From assembly GCA_023954475.1 (NCBI GenBank), contig JAMLHW010000003.1, positions 124,001 to 188,000 of the forward strand: a DNA stretch of 64,000 nt, read 5' to 3'. Made by a program: the position numbers and the translations under genes. Positions within the stretch are counted from its first letter, which is position 1. Every line of letters starts with the position of its first letter. The notes under the pieces are model-generated. The model saw only the letters and a list, made by a program, of their open reading frames with translations. It was not told the DNA's origin and ran no database searches. Below, piece after piece: positions 46,493-56,125 of the stretch. This stretch comes from Anaerolineae bacterium (GTDB taxonomy: Bacteria > Chloroflexota > Anaerolineae > Promineifilales > Promineifilaceae).

Positions 46493-47296
46493 CTAATCAT
46501 CTTCCGGGTGCGGTGGCGGTCCGGCATCCGGTGGAATCGGCACACCGTCCGGAATCGCGCTCAACCGGTCACAACTGATGCCCACGATGTCCTCCCAGAG
46601 GTACCCTTGCGCTTCGAACGTCGGAATGTCCTTGATCCAGCGTTTTGTACCGGCTTCCAGCGCGTAGACATGCGGCGAACCGAAGCATTTGTAGAGCAGG
46701 TGAATGGGGAGACCGTCTTCGAACTTGTCCAGAAACGTGTCGTTGACCTCGTTTACCTGTTCCCAGCGATAGCCGTAATGCTGAAATGCTTCGAGTGTCG
46801 TGATCCAGCGCTTCTGATTGTTCGCGAGGACGTAGATTTCGTCGCCTGAACCTTTGAGGACGAGGCCGTCGCGAATGACGAGCGATTGTTCATCGGGTAG
46901 CGCCCGCGCGAGGTTGGTGCCGTGCCGGTTGAAAGGAATATTGAACAGAATAATCAGCGCCAATACGCCGACTGCCATGCGCAGCAACATACGATCCATG
47001 CCGATTGAGGGCTGTGACGGTGACGCCGGTTCGATTTCGGCCGAATCATCTGCTTCAGGTGTTTCAAAGTCCGCGACACTGACTGCGTCTGCTTCCGGTT
47101 GTTCTGCAACTGTCACCGGCTCCGGTTCCGCTTCTGTAACGACTGGCTGCGGCTCGACGACCGGTGGCGTCTGGGGACTTTTTTCGGCCGAATCCGTGCT
47201 GAACGGTGTCGCAGCATCCGCTGTCCGCCGCGCCCGCCGTTCTTCCAGCGCATCGAGCAACAGGTCTAGTATTTGGTCAACTTTTGAGTCAGACAT
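46493..47296 (-). CDS. Membrane-anchored protein with two KRWI repeats
   Basis: About 267 residues: a charged and Pro/Glu-rich cytoplasmic half (about 1-95), one membrane helix (MLLRMAVGVLALIILF), and an external domain with two imperfect repeats of the form KRWI-4x-Y/F-4x-GY-x-W-2x-V/I (KRWITTLEAFQHYGYRWEQV and KRWIKDIPTFEAQGYLWEDI). Such repeats are widespread in Chloroflexota surface proteins; their ligand is unknown. ATG 47296 has no ribosome-binding site and sits just after a low-complexity CACTGATCACTG stretch. Confidence 0.7.
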   Translation of the reverse strand: MSDSKVDQILDLLLDALEERRARRTADAATPFSTDSAEKSPQTPPVVEPQPVVTEAEPEPVTVAEQPEADAVSVADFETPEADDSAEIEPASPSQPSIGMDRMLLRMAVGVLALIILFNIPFNRHGTNLARALPDEQSLVIRDGLVLKGSGDEIYVLANNQKRWITTLEAFQHYGYRWEQVNEVNDTFLDKFEDGLPIHLLYKCFGSPHVYALEAGTKRWIKDIPTFEAQGYLWEDIVGISCDRLSAIPDGVPIPPDAGPPPHPEDD

Positions 47297-47351
47297 AATG
47301 CGCGATGAGTGAATAGTGATGAGCACCTGATCACTCATCACTGATCACTGA

Positions 47352-48083
47352 CTACTGTACTATGAAAAAGCCCAGAACCTCGCCCAGACTGGCGAAGATA
47401 TTGGTATAGAAATTGCCGCCGAGCTGACGGAACAGTTCAAATTCAATGCTGGGCGCACCGACAAACGGCCGAATCGTCCACGCCAACTGGCTGCCCACAA
47501 ATGCGTAAACAATCATCCACAGCCATAATACCCAGCGCCGCGCTCGCGCCCCTTCCACATCATCGTTCGACGTCACAATGCGCATACCCTGCGCCAGAAA
47601 CACCACGCCACTGACCCCGGCAATGATGAAGACGCCGACATTCAACAGCTTGAAAAACTGGTATTGGCTTGTCGTCAGCAGGAAAAATAGCGTAATCGGT
47701 GCCATGGCCAGCAGCAAGACGGCTGTCACCGTGATCGCGGTCAGGATCAAGGCGATGTTTTGTGTCAGAGATTGATTCGACCCGAACAGGACGTTGAAGA
47801 AGTAGAGCGTCGGGGCGCAAATCAATAACGTTGCCAGAAAGAGTAGGGGCAGCTTGAATGCCGAACTGAGTGTCTGCCACAAACTGTGACTCGACCCCAT
47901 CACGGCACCATATAGCGCGAGAAAAACCGCGCTGGAAATCAGCATCGCCCGCATTTTTTCGCCGAGTCCGATGCCGTCGCGTATCTCGCCAAAAAAGACG
48001 CGCCGATCACGCAAAATCGTCTCGATGATGGCGAGATCGCGGTTTTGTCGTTCTTTACCGCGAACAAATCCTGATAAATTCAT
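47352..48083 (-). CDS. Yip1-like multi-pass membrane protein
   Basis: 243 residues: a short cytoplasmic start (IIETILRDRRVFFGEIRDG) and about six membrane helices. The pattern fits the group often labelled Yip1-like or actin-binding WH2 domain protein; neither label implies a known bacterial function. ATG 48083 has no obvious ribosome-binding site. It lies between the KRWI-repeat protein and the PadR pair on the same strand, and may be co-transcribed with them. Confidence 0.65.
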   Translation of the reverse strand: MNLSGFVRGKERQNRDLAIIETILRDRRVFFGEIRDGIGLGEKMRAMLISSAVFLALYGAVMGSSHSLWQTLSSAFKLPLLFLATLLICAPTLYFFNVLFGSNQSLTQNIALILTAITVTAVLLLAMAPITLFFLLTTSQYQFFKLLNVGVFIIAGVSGVVFLAQGMRIVTSNDDVEGARARRWVLWLWMIVYAFVGSQLAWTIRPFVGAPSIEFELFRQLGGNFYTNIFASLGEVLGFFIVQ

Positions 48084-48144
48084 AGAACAACTCCATCGTC
48101 AGCTTCCAGTCTTACGCCTTCCGCACGCTGAGCCTGTCGCAGCG

Positions 48145-48633
48145 TCACCATTGGCTGGCTGTCGGAAACACGATAAATATCAGCGAAATCATCCAGAAAA
48201 TGCCCCAACCTGCTACTGCGTATTGCCACCTTTTGAATTGCCACAATGGAATCACCAAAGCTGCAATCGCGACGATCCAGAACAATGGTGCTGACAAGAT
48301 CTGCTGCCAACCGAGTGCGCTGCCTTCGGCCGAAAAGACGACCCACCGCAGCATCAGCGCACACACGACCGGCACTGCAGCCAACAGAATCGCATCGGCC
48401 GATTCCCATTCCAGATGAACAGCCTGCAATTGAGGCGCAACTTCCTCGATGCCAAATTGCTCCGCCGCTTTCAACAACGCCGCTTCCTCGTCCAATCCGG
48501 CCAGCTTGGCATCGGCGACAGCATCCTCTAAATGCGAGCGAATCTCGTCGAGCAAATCGCGTTCCGTCTCTTTGCTCAAATTCAATTCGCGCTGAATGTT
48601 TGCGAGCACATCGTCAATCGTCAAACGTCTCAT
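48145..48633 (-). CDS. HAAS/permease-prefix-type membrane protein
   Basis: 162 residues. The N-terminal 75 form the helical HAAS-like module (LSKETERDLLDEIRSHLEDA, AALLKAAEQFGIEEVAPQLQ) that commonly accompanies PadR regulators. Three membrane helices follow. It lies 63 bases downstream of the padR-type gene in the same direction, which supports a regulator and membrane-partner pair. Confidence 0.75.
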   Translation of the reverse strand: MRRLTIDDVLANIQRELNLSKETERDLLDEIRSHLEDAVADAKLAGLDEEAALLKAAEQFGIEEVAPQLQAVHLEWESADAILLAAVPVVCALMLRWVVFSAEGSALGWQQILSAPLFWIVAIAALVIPLWQFKRWQYAVAGWGIFWMISLIFIVFPTASQW

Positions 48634-48696
48634 GAAATATCACGCAAAGTTGCAAAGCTGCAAAGAAAATCTGCGTAATCTGCGGTTATCTGCGTC

Positions 48697-49029
48697 CTAT
48701 TGTTCCGTACCCAGCAACGCCTGCATCTGCGTCATGAACTGCTGCCATTCGGCCGAACCTTCGCCCAACAACTGCTTGCCTTGCTTGGTCAACGCATAAT
48801 ATTTGCGCCGCCGCTCACCGGGGAGTGTGCGCCATTCACTCGTCACCAGGCCATCTTTTTGCATCCGATGCAAAGTCGGGTAGAGCAATCCTTCCTTCAT
48901 TTCGAAATAGCCATCACTGCGTCGCTGCAATTCCTGGCTGATTTGGTAGCCGTACATCGGCTCGTCTGCCAGCAGCCGCAGCACCAGAACCTCGGTGCTG
49001 CCCTTGCGCATCTGATCACGTAACGTCAT
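48697..49029 (-). CDS. PadR-family transcriptional regulator
   Basis: About 110 residues. Winged helix: EVLVLRLLADEPMYGYQISQ, EMKEGLLYPTLHRMQKDGLV and the wing RRRKYYALTKQGKQLL. ATG 49029 is preferred over the in-frame TTG 49035. A strong promoter lies upstream, overlapped by the symmetric sequence TTGACA-T-TGTCAA (49081-49093), a plausible autoregulatory operator. Confidence 0.92.
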   Translation of the reverse strand: MTLRDQMRKGSTEVLVLRLLADEPMYGYQISQELQRRSDGYFEMKEGLLYPTLHRMQKDGLVTSEWRTLPGERRRKYYALTKQGKQLLGEGSAEWQQFMTQMQALLGTEQ

Positions 49030-49065
49030 AATCAATACCTAATTTCCTTATGCATAATGATCACA

Positions 49066-49093
49066 AGTATAAGCCATCGTTTGACATTGTCAA
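49066..49093 (-). promoter_or_regulatory. Promoter and possible operator of the PadR gene
   Basis: On the minus strand TTGACA (49093-49088) and TATACT (49071-49066) are 16 bases apart. The -35 box is half of the dyad TTGACA-T-TGTCAA, so binding there would block transcription. Confidence 0.65.
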
Positions 49094-49300
49094 CTGCCGC
49101 AGTGCTAACGCTTATAAAGTTGTCTGATGCAAGCCGTTCGCTTTCAGCTTGCAACACGCTGTCTTGGCTTGCAGATTTATCGCTTTCTTACTCCTCTCCA
49201 ACGCCTTTTTGACATAGTTCCTGTACCATCAAATGCAACAACAATAGTGGAGATTGATGACAGGCTAAAGCGGGTTTTCGCCTTCATCCTTTAAGAAGAC

Positions 49301-51898
49301 ATGAACTTGAACAAATACACGCAAAAAGCACAAGAAGCGGTGCTGGCCGCGCAATCGCTGGCACAGGACAGCAATCACAGCCAGATCGAACCGATCCATC
49401 TGTTGGCGACATTGGTCATGCAGGAAGGTGGCGTCGTGCCCCAGTTGCTCAACCGCATTGGTGGCAATTTACCGCAAATTGCGCAGCGGATCGAGCAGCA
49501 GTTGGGCAAACTGGCGCGTGCTTATGGCAGCACGACCGATATCCGCATGTCGCGCGAGTTGTCGAATGTGTTGAATTCGGCCGAAAGAATCGCCGGCAAC
49601 ATGAAAGATGACTACACCAGCACCGAACACTTGCTGCTGGCTTTGCTCGATGCCAATATCCGCGATCTCGGCTGGCTTAGCGAACTGGGCATTAGCAAAG
49701 ATGCTGTGTTGGAAGCCCTGACGCAAGTGCGTGGCGGCCAGCGCGTCACCAGCCAGAATCCCGAATCGACCTACGAAGCGCTGCAAAAATACGGGCGCGA
49801 TCTGACTCAACTGGCGCGACTCGGCAAGCTCGATCCCGTTATCGGCCGAGATGAAGAAATCCGCCGCGTCATCCAGGTGATCAGCCGCCGCACCAAGAAC
49901 AACCCGGTGCTGATCGGTGAAGCCGGCGTCGGCAAAACGGCTATCGTCGAAGGTCTGGCGCAGCGCATTGCCAACGGCGACGTACCCGAAGGGATGAAAA
50001 ACAAAGATTTATTCGCCCTCGATCTCGCCAGTCTCGTCGCTGGGGCCAAGTTTCGCGGTGAATTTGAAGAGCGGCTCAAAGCAGTTCTCAAAGAAATCAG
50101 TGACAGCGACGGACGCATCATCCTGTTTATCGACGAACTGCACACGATGGTCGGTGCCGGTGCGGCCGAAGGGTCGATGGACGCCAGCAACATGCTCAAG
50201 CCGATGTTGGCACGGGGCGAACTGCGCACCGTCGGCGCAACGACGCTCGACGAATACCGCAAACATATTGAAAAAGACGCCGCATTGGAACGCCGCTTCC
50301 AGCCCGTTTTTGTCGACGAACCGACCGTTGAAGATACGATTTCAATTTTGCGCGGGTTGAAAGAACGGTATGAAATTCATCACGGTGTGCGCATTCAGGA
50401 CAGTGCCGTCATTGCCGCAGCCACGTTGTCGCATCGCTACATCAGCGACCGCCAGTTGCCTGACAAAGCGATTGACCTGATCGACGAAGCCGCCAGCCGT
50501 CTGAAAATGGCGATTGACAGCAAACCGGAAGCCCTCGACCGCATCGATCGTCAGATTTTGCAGCTCGAAATTGAGCGCGAGGCACTCAAGAAAGAGCGTG
50601 ATAGAGCCAGCGTCGCCCGGCTCGATGTCATTGAAGGTGAAATGGCCGAGTTGAAAGAGGAAGCCAATGCACTGCGCGCCCAATATGAGACAGAAAAATC
50701 GGCCATCGACAGGGTGCGTGCCGTCAAGGCGCAGATGGATGAGGTGCGCGTAAACATCGAGCAGGCTGAACGCAGCGCCGATCTCGGCGAAGCGGCCCGT
50801 CTGCGCTACGGTGTCCTGATCGATTTGGAACGGCAATTGTCGCAGCAGGAAGCGCGGCTCAAGGAGTTGCAGCGCGACGGTGCTTTGCTCAAGGAAGAGG
50901 TTGACGGCGAGGACATTGCCGCCATCGTCTCGAAGTGGACGGGTATTCCGATCAGTAAATTGCTGGAAGGTGAAGTGGAGAAGCTGATCAAGATGGAAGA
51001 TCGCCTGCACCGGCGTGTGATCGGGCAGGATGACGCCATTCGTGCCGTTGCCAATGCGGTGAGACGGTCGCGGGCGGGGTTGAGTGATCCCAATCGGCCG
51101 ATTGGCTCATTCATCTTTCTCGGTCCCACTGGCGTCGGCAAAACCGAATTGGCACGCGCCCTTGCCGAATTCCTGTTTGATGACGAGCACAACATGGTGC
51201 GCATCGACATGGGCGAATATCAGGAACGTCACACCGTCAGCCGACTGGTAGGTGCGCCGCCCGGTTACATTGGCTACGACGAAGGCGGCCAACTCACTGA
51301 AGCGGTACGCCGTCGTCCATACAGCGTCGTCCTCTTCGATGAAATTGAGAAGGCGCACGCTGACGTATTCAATACTTTGTTGCAACTACTCGACGATGGT
51401 CGCTTAACTGACAGCCACGGGCGCACGGTCAACTTCAAGAATACCGTCGTCATTATGACCAGCAATGTCGGCAGCCAATTCCTGCAAGGCGCTACATTCA
51501 ATCCGGAAGCTGCCCGACAGGCTTTGCACGCCCAATTCCGGCCTGAGTTTTTGAATCGCATCGACGATATCATCACGTTTAGTGCGTTGACCCGCGAAGA
51601 TTTGGCCGAGATTGTCGATATTCAGACCGAAAATCTGCAGCAGATGCTGGCAGAGCGCGACATTCAGTTGCATCTTAGCGATGAAGCGAAGCATTTCCTG
51701 GCAGATACCGGCTACGATCCGGCGTTTGGTGCGCGTCCACTCAAACGGACGATTCAGCGGTACGTCGCCGACCCGCTCGCACTGGAGTTGCTGGAAGGGC
51801 ACTTTGCTCCAGGCGATGCCATCCGCGTCACGATGGACGAGGACGGCCTGGTATTTGAGCAGGATATTCCACTGGTTGAAGGGGAAGTGGTGGCGTAA
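49301..51898 (+). CDS. clpB: ClpB disaggregase
   Basis: 865 residues, full length. ClpB works with DnaK to rescue aggregated proteins. An N domain (1-145), AAA+ domain 1 (Walker [14 protein letters not shown] near 205), a coiled-coil middle domain (about 405-525) and AAA+ domain 2 ([19 protein letters not shown] near 605) are all present. The conserved [16 protein letters not shown] precedes the second AAA+. Weak AAGAAG before ATG 49301. A single CIRCE-like half site (49100-49108) lacks its partner. Confidence 0.97.
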   Translation: MNLNKYTQKAQEAVLAAQSLAQDSNHSQIEPIHLLATLVMQEGGVVPQLLNRIGGNLPQIAQRIEQQLGKLARAYGSTTDIRMSRELSNVLNSAERIAGNMKDDYTSTEHLLLALLDANIRDLGWLSELGISKDAVLEALTQVRGGQRVTSQNPESTYEALQKYGRDLTQLARLGKLDPVIGRDEEIRRVIQVISRRTKNNPVLIGEAGVGKTAIVEGLAQRIANGDVPEGMKNKDLFALDLASLVAGAKFRGEFEERLKAVLKEISDSDGRIILFIDELHTMVGAGAAEGSMDASNMLKPMLARGELRTVGATTLDEYRKHIEKDAALERRFQPVFVDEPTVEDTISILRGLKERYEIHHGVRIQDSAVIAAATLSHRYISDRQLPDKAIDLIDEAASRLKMAIDSKPEALDRIDRQILQLEIEREALKKERDRASVARLDVIEGEMAELKEEANALRAQYETEKSAIDRVRAVKAQMDEVRVNIEQAERSADLGEAARLRYGVLIDLERQLSQQEARLKELQRDGALLKEEVDGEDIAAIVSKWTGIPISKLLEGEVEKLIKMEDRLHRRVIGQDDAIRAVANAVRRSRAGLSDPNRPIGSFIFLGPTGVGKTELARALAEFLFDDEHNMVRIDMGEYQERHTVSRLVGAPPGYIGYDEGGQLTEAVRRRPYSVVLFDEIEKAHADVFNTLLQLLDDGRLTDSHGRTVNFKNTVVIMTSNVGSQFLQGATFNPEAARQALHAQFRPEFLNRIDDIITFSALTREDLAEIVDIQTENLQQMLAERDIQLHLSDEAKHFLADTGYDPAFGARPLKRTIQRYVADPLALELLEGHFAPGDAIRVTMDEDGLVFEQDIPLVEGEVVA

Positions 51899-51998
51899 AT
51901 TCGGCCGAATGCAAATCATTGAGACAGCCGGTTTCTCACCGAAATCGGCTGTCTGCGTTTGTCAGCAAATACACAAAGGCCTGCGCTATAATCATGGC

Positions 51999-52496
51999 AT
52001 GGATAACGTCAGCGACCGGACCGGCACTTGGAAAGGACTAATACCCTATTTGCTCGTGATAGTCGTCGCCTTCATGCTGGATCGGCTGTCAAAATGGTGG
52101 GCGGCAGATTTCTTCACCACGCACGGCACAACGCAGTTGCATCCCTTGCTGATCTTGCAGGAAACATATAATCGCGGCATCGCGTTGGGCATTTGGCAGG
52201 GCATTGGACCCTTGATTGGCTGGCTCTCCATCGTTGTCGTTATCGTCCTGGCAGTTATGCTTGTGCGCACATCGGCGGACAACTACCTGTTGCGTACAGG
52301 ATTGGCAATTATCATCGGCGCTGCTTTGGGCAATATGATCGACCGGATCAGTGCCGGGGAAGTACTCGACTTCTTGACGACGCCATTCCGTTCCAGTGTA
52401 TTCAATGTGGCCGACGTGCTGATTTGGGTGGGGATGGGTTTTATTTTGTTAGGAGCATGGCGAGGTTCACGTCGGAACAGGGCGGAGCAAGTTTGA
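51999..52496 (+). CDS. lspA: Lipoprotein signal peptidase
   Basis: 165 residues with four membrane helices. Catalytic aspartates are visible in GAALGNMIDRI and SSVFNVADVLIWVG, and the N-RG-ALG motif is in YNRGIALGI. It cleaves the signal peptides of lipoproteins such as those encoded at 36043 and 63039. ATG 51999 is six bases after a perfect TATAAT (51987-51992) with no ribosome-binding site, suggesting a leaderless transcript. Confidence 0.93.
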   Translation: MDNVSDRTGTWKGLIPYLLVIVVAFMLDRLSKWWAADFFTTHGTTQLHPLLILQETYNRGIALGIWQGIGPLIGWLSIVVVIVLAVMLVRTSADNYLLRTGLAIIIGAALGNMIDRISAGEVLDFLTTPFRSSVFNVADVLIWVGMGFILLGAWRGSRRNRAEQV

Positions 52497-52587
52497 CGGT
52501 TACAAAATAGTGTACAATTCAGCAAGATAGAGCGCACTTGATGTCTTAAGCAGTTGGAACGTGGAACTATCAAGAGGAAAATCGATA

Positions 52588-52803
52588 ATGCAAGTATATG
52601 CCTATGAACTTACCATGCAAGAAGAGGGAATTCTTACACTAACGAATTTGCCGCTCAACGCCGGTGAGAAGATAGAGGTGATAATTATTCCTCGTTCAGA
52701 ACACCGGCAAACAGAGCTACGGTATCCATTTTGGGGGAAACCACTTAGTTACTCGAATCCGACTGATTCGATTGCTGAAGAGGATTGGGAGGTATTGCAG
52801 TGA
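52588..52803 (+). CDS. Antitoxin partner of the PIN-domain toxin
   Basis: 71 residues. A short beta-rich N-terminal half (YELTMQEEGILTLTNLPLNA, KIEVIIIPR) resembling an AbrB/SpoVT-like fold is followed by FWGKPLSYSNPTDSIAEEDW. The antitoxin role is inferred from its overlap with the toxin gene (GTGA at 52800-52803). GAGG lies upstream of ATG 52588. Confidence 0.7.
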   Translation: MQVYAYELTMQEEGILTLTNLPLNAGEKIEVIIIPRSEHRQTELRYPFWGKPLSYSNPTDSIAEEDWEVLQ

Positions 52804-53192
52804 TCGTGCTGGATACCCACATTTGGGTATGGTGGATTTATAATGATGACAAATTGACCGAGCAATACCGCGAGATTATTCAGAATCACGAAAATGAAGG
52901 GTTGGGCGTCAGTATTTTTTCATGCTGGGAAGTGGCCAAGTTAGTAGAATTAAAGAAACTGGTCCTCCATTGTCCTCTTCGAGAGTGGCTGGAAACGTCG
53001 CTCAATTACCCGGGTATGCGATTACTCAACCTTACGCCAGAAATAGTCATTGAATCAACTCAGCTTCCAGGTAAGTTTCATCGTGATCCGGCAGATCAAA
53101 TTATTGTAGCTACAGCTCGTGTTCATAATTGCCCATTGCTCACGAAGGACGACAGAATTCTCAACTATCCGTATATTGAATTGTTGAACTGA
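52800..53192 (+). CDS. PIN-domain (VapC-like) toxin
   Basis: About 130 residues. The PIN fold starts VLDTHIWVWW with the first metal-binding Asp. FSCWEVAKLVELKK contains the conserved Glu, and HRDPADQIIVATA supplies the later aspartates, ending LLTKDDRIL. These are the residues of metal-dependent RNases. Start GTG 52800 overlaps the antitoxin stop. The pair sits in a stretch without TCGGCCGA (51.9-53.4 kb) and may be acquired. Confidence 0.85.
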   Translation: MIVLDTHIWVWWIYNDDKLTEQYREIIQNHENEGLGVSIFSCWEVAKLVELKKLVLHCPLREWLETSLNYPGMRLLNLTPEIVIESTQLPGKFHRDPADQIIVATARVHNCPLLTKDDRILNYPYIELLN

Positions 53193-53204
53193 TGCAAGCA
53201 ATGG

Positions 53205-53756
53205 TCACTCGAGCAATCTTTCGGCTTTGGCCTGGAGCACAGCTTGCGTCGCTGTGCCGGCCAACTGTTCGCGAATGACGCCGTCGCCGTCGATGAAATA
53301 GGTGGTTGGCAGGGCGACGACGCGATAGAGGCGATTGGTGACTGAATCTTCGTCGAGCAGCAGAGGGTAATCGACGCCAACAGATGTGGCAAAACGGGTG
53401 ATCTCGGCCGAATCCTGCCCCTGATTGACGCCTAATACGACCGCTTTTCCGTCCATTTCCTCGGATAATCGCTGTAAATCCGGCATCTCGAAACGGCACG
53501 GCCCACACCATGTTGCCCAGAAATTGAGTACGACTACCTGACCGCGATAATCACTGAGCGACACGGTTTCGCCTGTCGTCGTTGTCAGTGTGAATTCCGG
53601 CGCAAGGTGGCCCGGTCGCGGCGCTTCGACTAATTCAGCGGGGACAGTGACATCGGCTGATTCGCGCGACACAAAAATGACAATACTGCCCACGATCATG
53701 ACAGTGACAATTAGGGCAATCCAGGCGGTCGATTTGGAAAAATCGAGCCGGCTCAT
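53205..53756 (-). CDS. Membrane-anchored TlpA/ResA-like thiol-disulfide oxidoreductase
   Basis: 183 residues. One N-terminal membrane helix (about 10-30) places the thioredoxin-like domain outside the cytoplasm. The active site is WATWCGPCRFEMP, followed by the cis-Pro region VALPTTYFIDGDG. Such proteins reduce apocytochromes or other secreted proteins. ATG 53756 overlaps the rimO stop (ATGA), so it is coupled to rimO. Confidence 0.92.
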   Translation of the reverse strand: MSRLDFSKSTAWIALIVTVMIVGSIVIFVSRESADVTVPAELVEAPRPGHLAPEFTLTTTTGETVSLSDYRGQVVVLNFWATWCGPCRFEMPDLQRLSEEMDGKAVVLGVNQGQDSAEITRFATSVGVDYPLLLDEDSVTNRLYRVVALPTTYFIDGDGVIREQLAGTATQAVLQAKAERLLE

Positions 53757-55150
53757 TTTTTGCCGTCGACAACAACGTTGTCAAGCGTGACACTGTACGC
53801 AGGCAACGTATCGGGTACGCCAGTCAGATCATAGACCATTGCACCGTCGATACGCACCGGCACGATTTCGCCGACGGGTAGTTCGCCGGGTACAAACACC
53901 ATACCGTCAATTTCCGGGGCATCGCGATACGTTCGGCCGACTGACATCCCGTCACCAATTCCCTCTACCAACATAGGCAGCACTTTGCCTACCAATGCCT
54001 GATTCTTTGCCAGTGAAATCGGTTGTTGCAGCGCCATTAACTCATCGCGCCGCGCCTGTTTCACCTCTTCCGGCACTTGCCACGCTACCGTCGCCGATGG
54101 TGTGGACGCTTCATAGGAATAGGTGAACGCGCCAAAACGGTCAAATTGCAGGTTGGTAGCAAATTGTTTTAGCGCATCGAATTCTTCATCCGTCTCGCCG
54201 GGATAGCCGACGATAAACGTGGTGCGAATCGCCAAATCGGGGATGGCAGCACGCATTTTCTCGACAGTGCGATAAACCCAGTCGATGTTGGCCGGGCGGC
54301 GCATCCGCTTTAATGTTTCGCGGTGACCATGCTGCAGTGGTATATCGAGATACGGCAAAATCTGTTCGTGCCGCGCCATCGTCTCGATCAACTCGTCGGT
54401 GACGTAGCCGGGATAGGCGTACATGATACGTAGCCACGGGATATCCGGTGCGGCGGCGACGATGCCATCGAGCAATTGCGCCAGGCCGTTTTTGAGACCT
54501 AAATCGCTGCCGTAGTCGGTTGAATCCTGCGCGATCAAAATCAGCTCACGCACGCCGTTGTGTTGCAGTCGCACCGCTTCGTCGATGACGGCCTGCATCG
54601 GCCGACTCACAAGCGTGCCCTTGATTTCCGGAATGGCACAAAATGCACACGGACGGCGACAACCGTCCGCAATTTTGAGGTAAGCTGACGCACCCTGAAT
54701 CGATGCGCGCAGCACGCCGCGCTCATCCCGCCCGACGGTGGTCGCGTCATCAGGCAGATGGTAGAGCGGCTCAGGATGTTTGTTGCGGCGCAGTTGGCGG
54801 ATAAACGGCACAATGTCCATCCAGCGACGTGTACCGATGACGCCGTCGATGCCGGGAACCCATTCAACCACTTCGGAGCCGTAACGCTGCGCCATGCACC
54901 CTGCCGCGATGACGAGTTGGTCGCGCTGTTTTAAGTCGACCAGTTCCTGCAACGCGCCGATCGATTCCTGTCGCGCTGCTTCGATGAAACCGCACGTATT
55001 GACGATGAGTATGGATGCGTCGTCGGGATCAGCGCTGCCACTGAAACCGGCTTTGTGGAGCAGGGCAGCCATGCTTTCGCTGTCGACTGAGTTTTTACTG
55101 CAGCCCAGCGAGAGCAGATAGAATTGTTTTTTGCGTTGCGCTTTACTCAT
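53753..55150 (-). CDS. rimO: Ribosomal protein S12 methylthiotransferase
   Basis: About 465 residues. N-terminal UPF0004 domain with three cysteines (LLSLGCSKN, VNTCGF, AGCMAQRY) for the auxiliary cluster, the radical-SAM motif GCRRPCAFC, and a C-terminal TRAM domain. RimO adds a methylthio group to an Asp of protein S12. The SLGCSKN and IPEIKG motifs distinguish it from MiaB. ATG 55150 overlaps the stop of the upstream rodZ-like gene (ATGA); GTG 55165 is less likely. Confidence 0.95.
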   Translation of the reverse strand: MSKAQRKKQFYLLSLGCSKNSVDSESMAALLHKAGFSGSADPDDASILIVNTCGFIEAARQESIGALQELVDLKQRDQLVIAAGCMAQRYGSEVVEWVPGIDGVIGTRRWMDIVPFIRQLRRNKHPEPLYHLPDDATTVGRDERGVLRASIQGASAYLKIADGCRRPCAFCAIPEIKGTLVSRPMQAVIDEAVRLQHNGVRELILIAQDSTDYGSDLGLKNGLAQLLDGIVAAAPDIPWLRIMYAYPGYVTDELIETMARHEQILPYLDIPLQHGHRETLKRMRRPANIDWVYRTVEKMRAAIPDLAIRTTFIVGYPGETDEEFDALKQFATNLQFDRFGAFTYSYEASTPSATVAWQVPEEVKQARRDELMALQQPISLAKNQALVGKVLPMLVEGIGDGMSVGRTYRDAPEIDGMVFVPGELPVGEIVPVRIDGAMVYDLTGVPDTLPAYSVTLDNVVVDGKK

Positions 55151-56043
55151 TGGGTGGTTAGCCACGTTTCTTCGATGACTTCGCCGCGGCTCCCTAATCG
55201 GCCGATTTCGATACCGTTGATCGTTGCATAAACGCCGGCACCGTTACCTGTCGTCAATTTGGCCTCTTCCTGTGCCGCATTCTCACCGGTAAAATCAAAA
55301 ATATCCCCTTGCACGGCCAGCCCTTCGTACTGAACTTCGCCGTCAATAATGACTTGCAGCCAGGTGCGTTCGGTGATTTCCAGCAACAATTCAATCGTTT
55401 CCATCACCGCCGGTAATTCCGGGCGCGGACGGGTGACATCAGCGGTGCCAATCGCATCAATGCCGGTGCGCCCCGTCGATGTGATCGATTCGTTACCTTG
55501 CACAATGCCCGATGCGGGCAGCGGGATGGGCGTTGGTTCCCCATCACTGTTGAGTAGCTCAGTGACGGTATCGACAATGCCGGTTTCCGGCCTGTCTTCC
55601 TGGCTATTGAGGAAGAAGCGGCTGCCGACCAGTGCAATGGCCACGATGAGCGCGATGATGATGATGATGCGCAGCCATGAATCGACCCCGCGTTGATCTT
55701 CGATTGTGGCATTGATTTGGACGTTGACCGGATTGAAGAAGGCTGAGTCGTCGCCCAACGGTTCGGGTTCACGTACTGGTGCCGGCGTGAAAATCGGCGT
55801 TGCGGGCATTTGCCCTGCTTCCAGTTCGTAGCGGTCGATCAGGGGTTTGGCGTCGAGTTTTAGAAATTTGGCGTAGTTGCGCAAGTAGCCACGAGCATGA
55901 ACAGGAGTCGGCAGCGCCCGAAAACGCCCATCTTCCATAGCCTGCAAATACTTCTTGGGGATGCGTGTTCCTGCCTGAACGTCATCAAGCGTCAGGCTGT
56001 TGGTTTCGCGTGCTTCACGCAGTAGGGAGCCGACTTCTTCCAC
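55147..56043 (-). CDS. RodZ-like helix-turn-helix membrane protein
   Basis: 298 residues. HTH_25-type domain (LLREARETNSLTLDDVQAGT, IPKKYLQAMEDGRF), a membrane helix near 125-145 (IIIIIALIVAIALVGS), a Pro/Thr/Gly linker and a C-terminal DUF4115-like beta domain (ERTWLQVIIDGEVQYEGL). This is the RodZ layout linked to cell shape and MreB, though no mre genes are in the window. GTG 56043 is the apparent start. The rplI terminator lies just upstream. Confidence 0.85.
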   Translation of the reverse strand: MEEVGSLLREARETNSLTLDDVQAGTRIPKKYLQAMEDGRFRALPTPVHARGYLRNYAKFLKLDAKPLIDRYELEAGQMPATPIFTPAPVREPEPLGDDSAFFNPVNVQINATIEDQRGVDSWLRIIIIIALIVAIALVGSRFFLNSQEDRPETGIVDTVTELLNSDGEPTPIPLPASGIVQGNESITSTGRTGIDAIGTADVTRPRPELPAVMETIELLLEITERTWLQVIIDGEVQYEGLAVQGDIFDFTGENAAQEEAKLTTGNGAGVYATINGIEIGRLGSRGEVIEETWLTTQ

Positions 56044-56067
56044 CGGTTTTGATTGCCTGAAACAAAA

Positions 56068-56101
56068 AAGACAAAGGACAAACTGATTTGTCCCTTGTCT
56101 T
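56068..56101 (-). terminator. Intrinsic terminator of rplI
   Basis: On the minus strand AAGACAAGGGACAAA pairs with TTTGTCCTTTGTCTT (one G-U) around TCAG, followed by a run of T (complement of the A-run 56064-56069). Confidence 0.85.
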
Positions 56102-56125
56102 CATGTCATTGTTTAGTCAAGGCTG

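Noticed and set aside
49100-49108. CIRCE-like half site CAGTGCTAA before clpB
   Set aside because: The inverted partner TTAGCACTC at nine bases is absent, so HrcA control is not supported.
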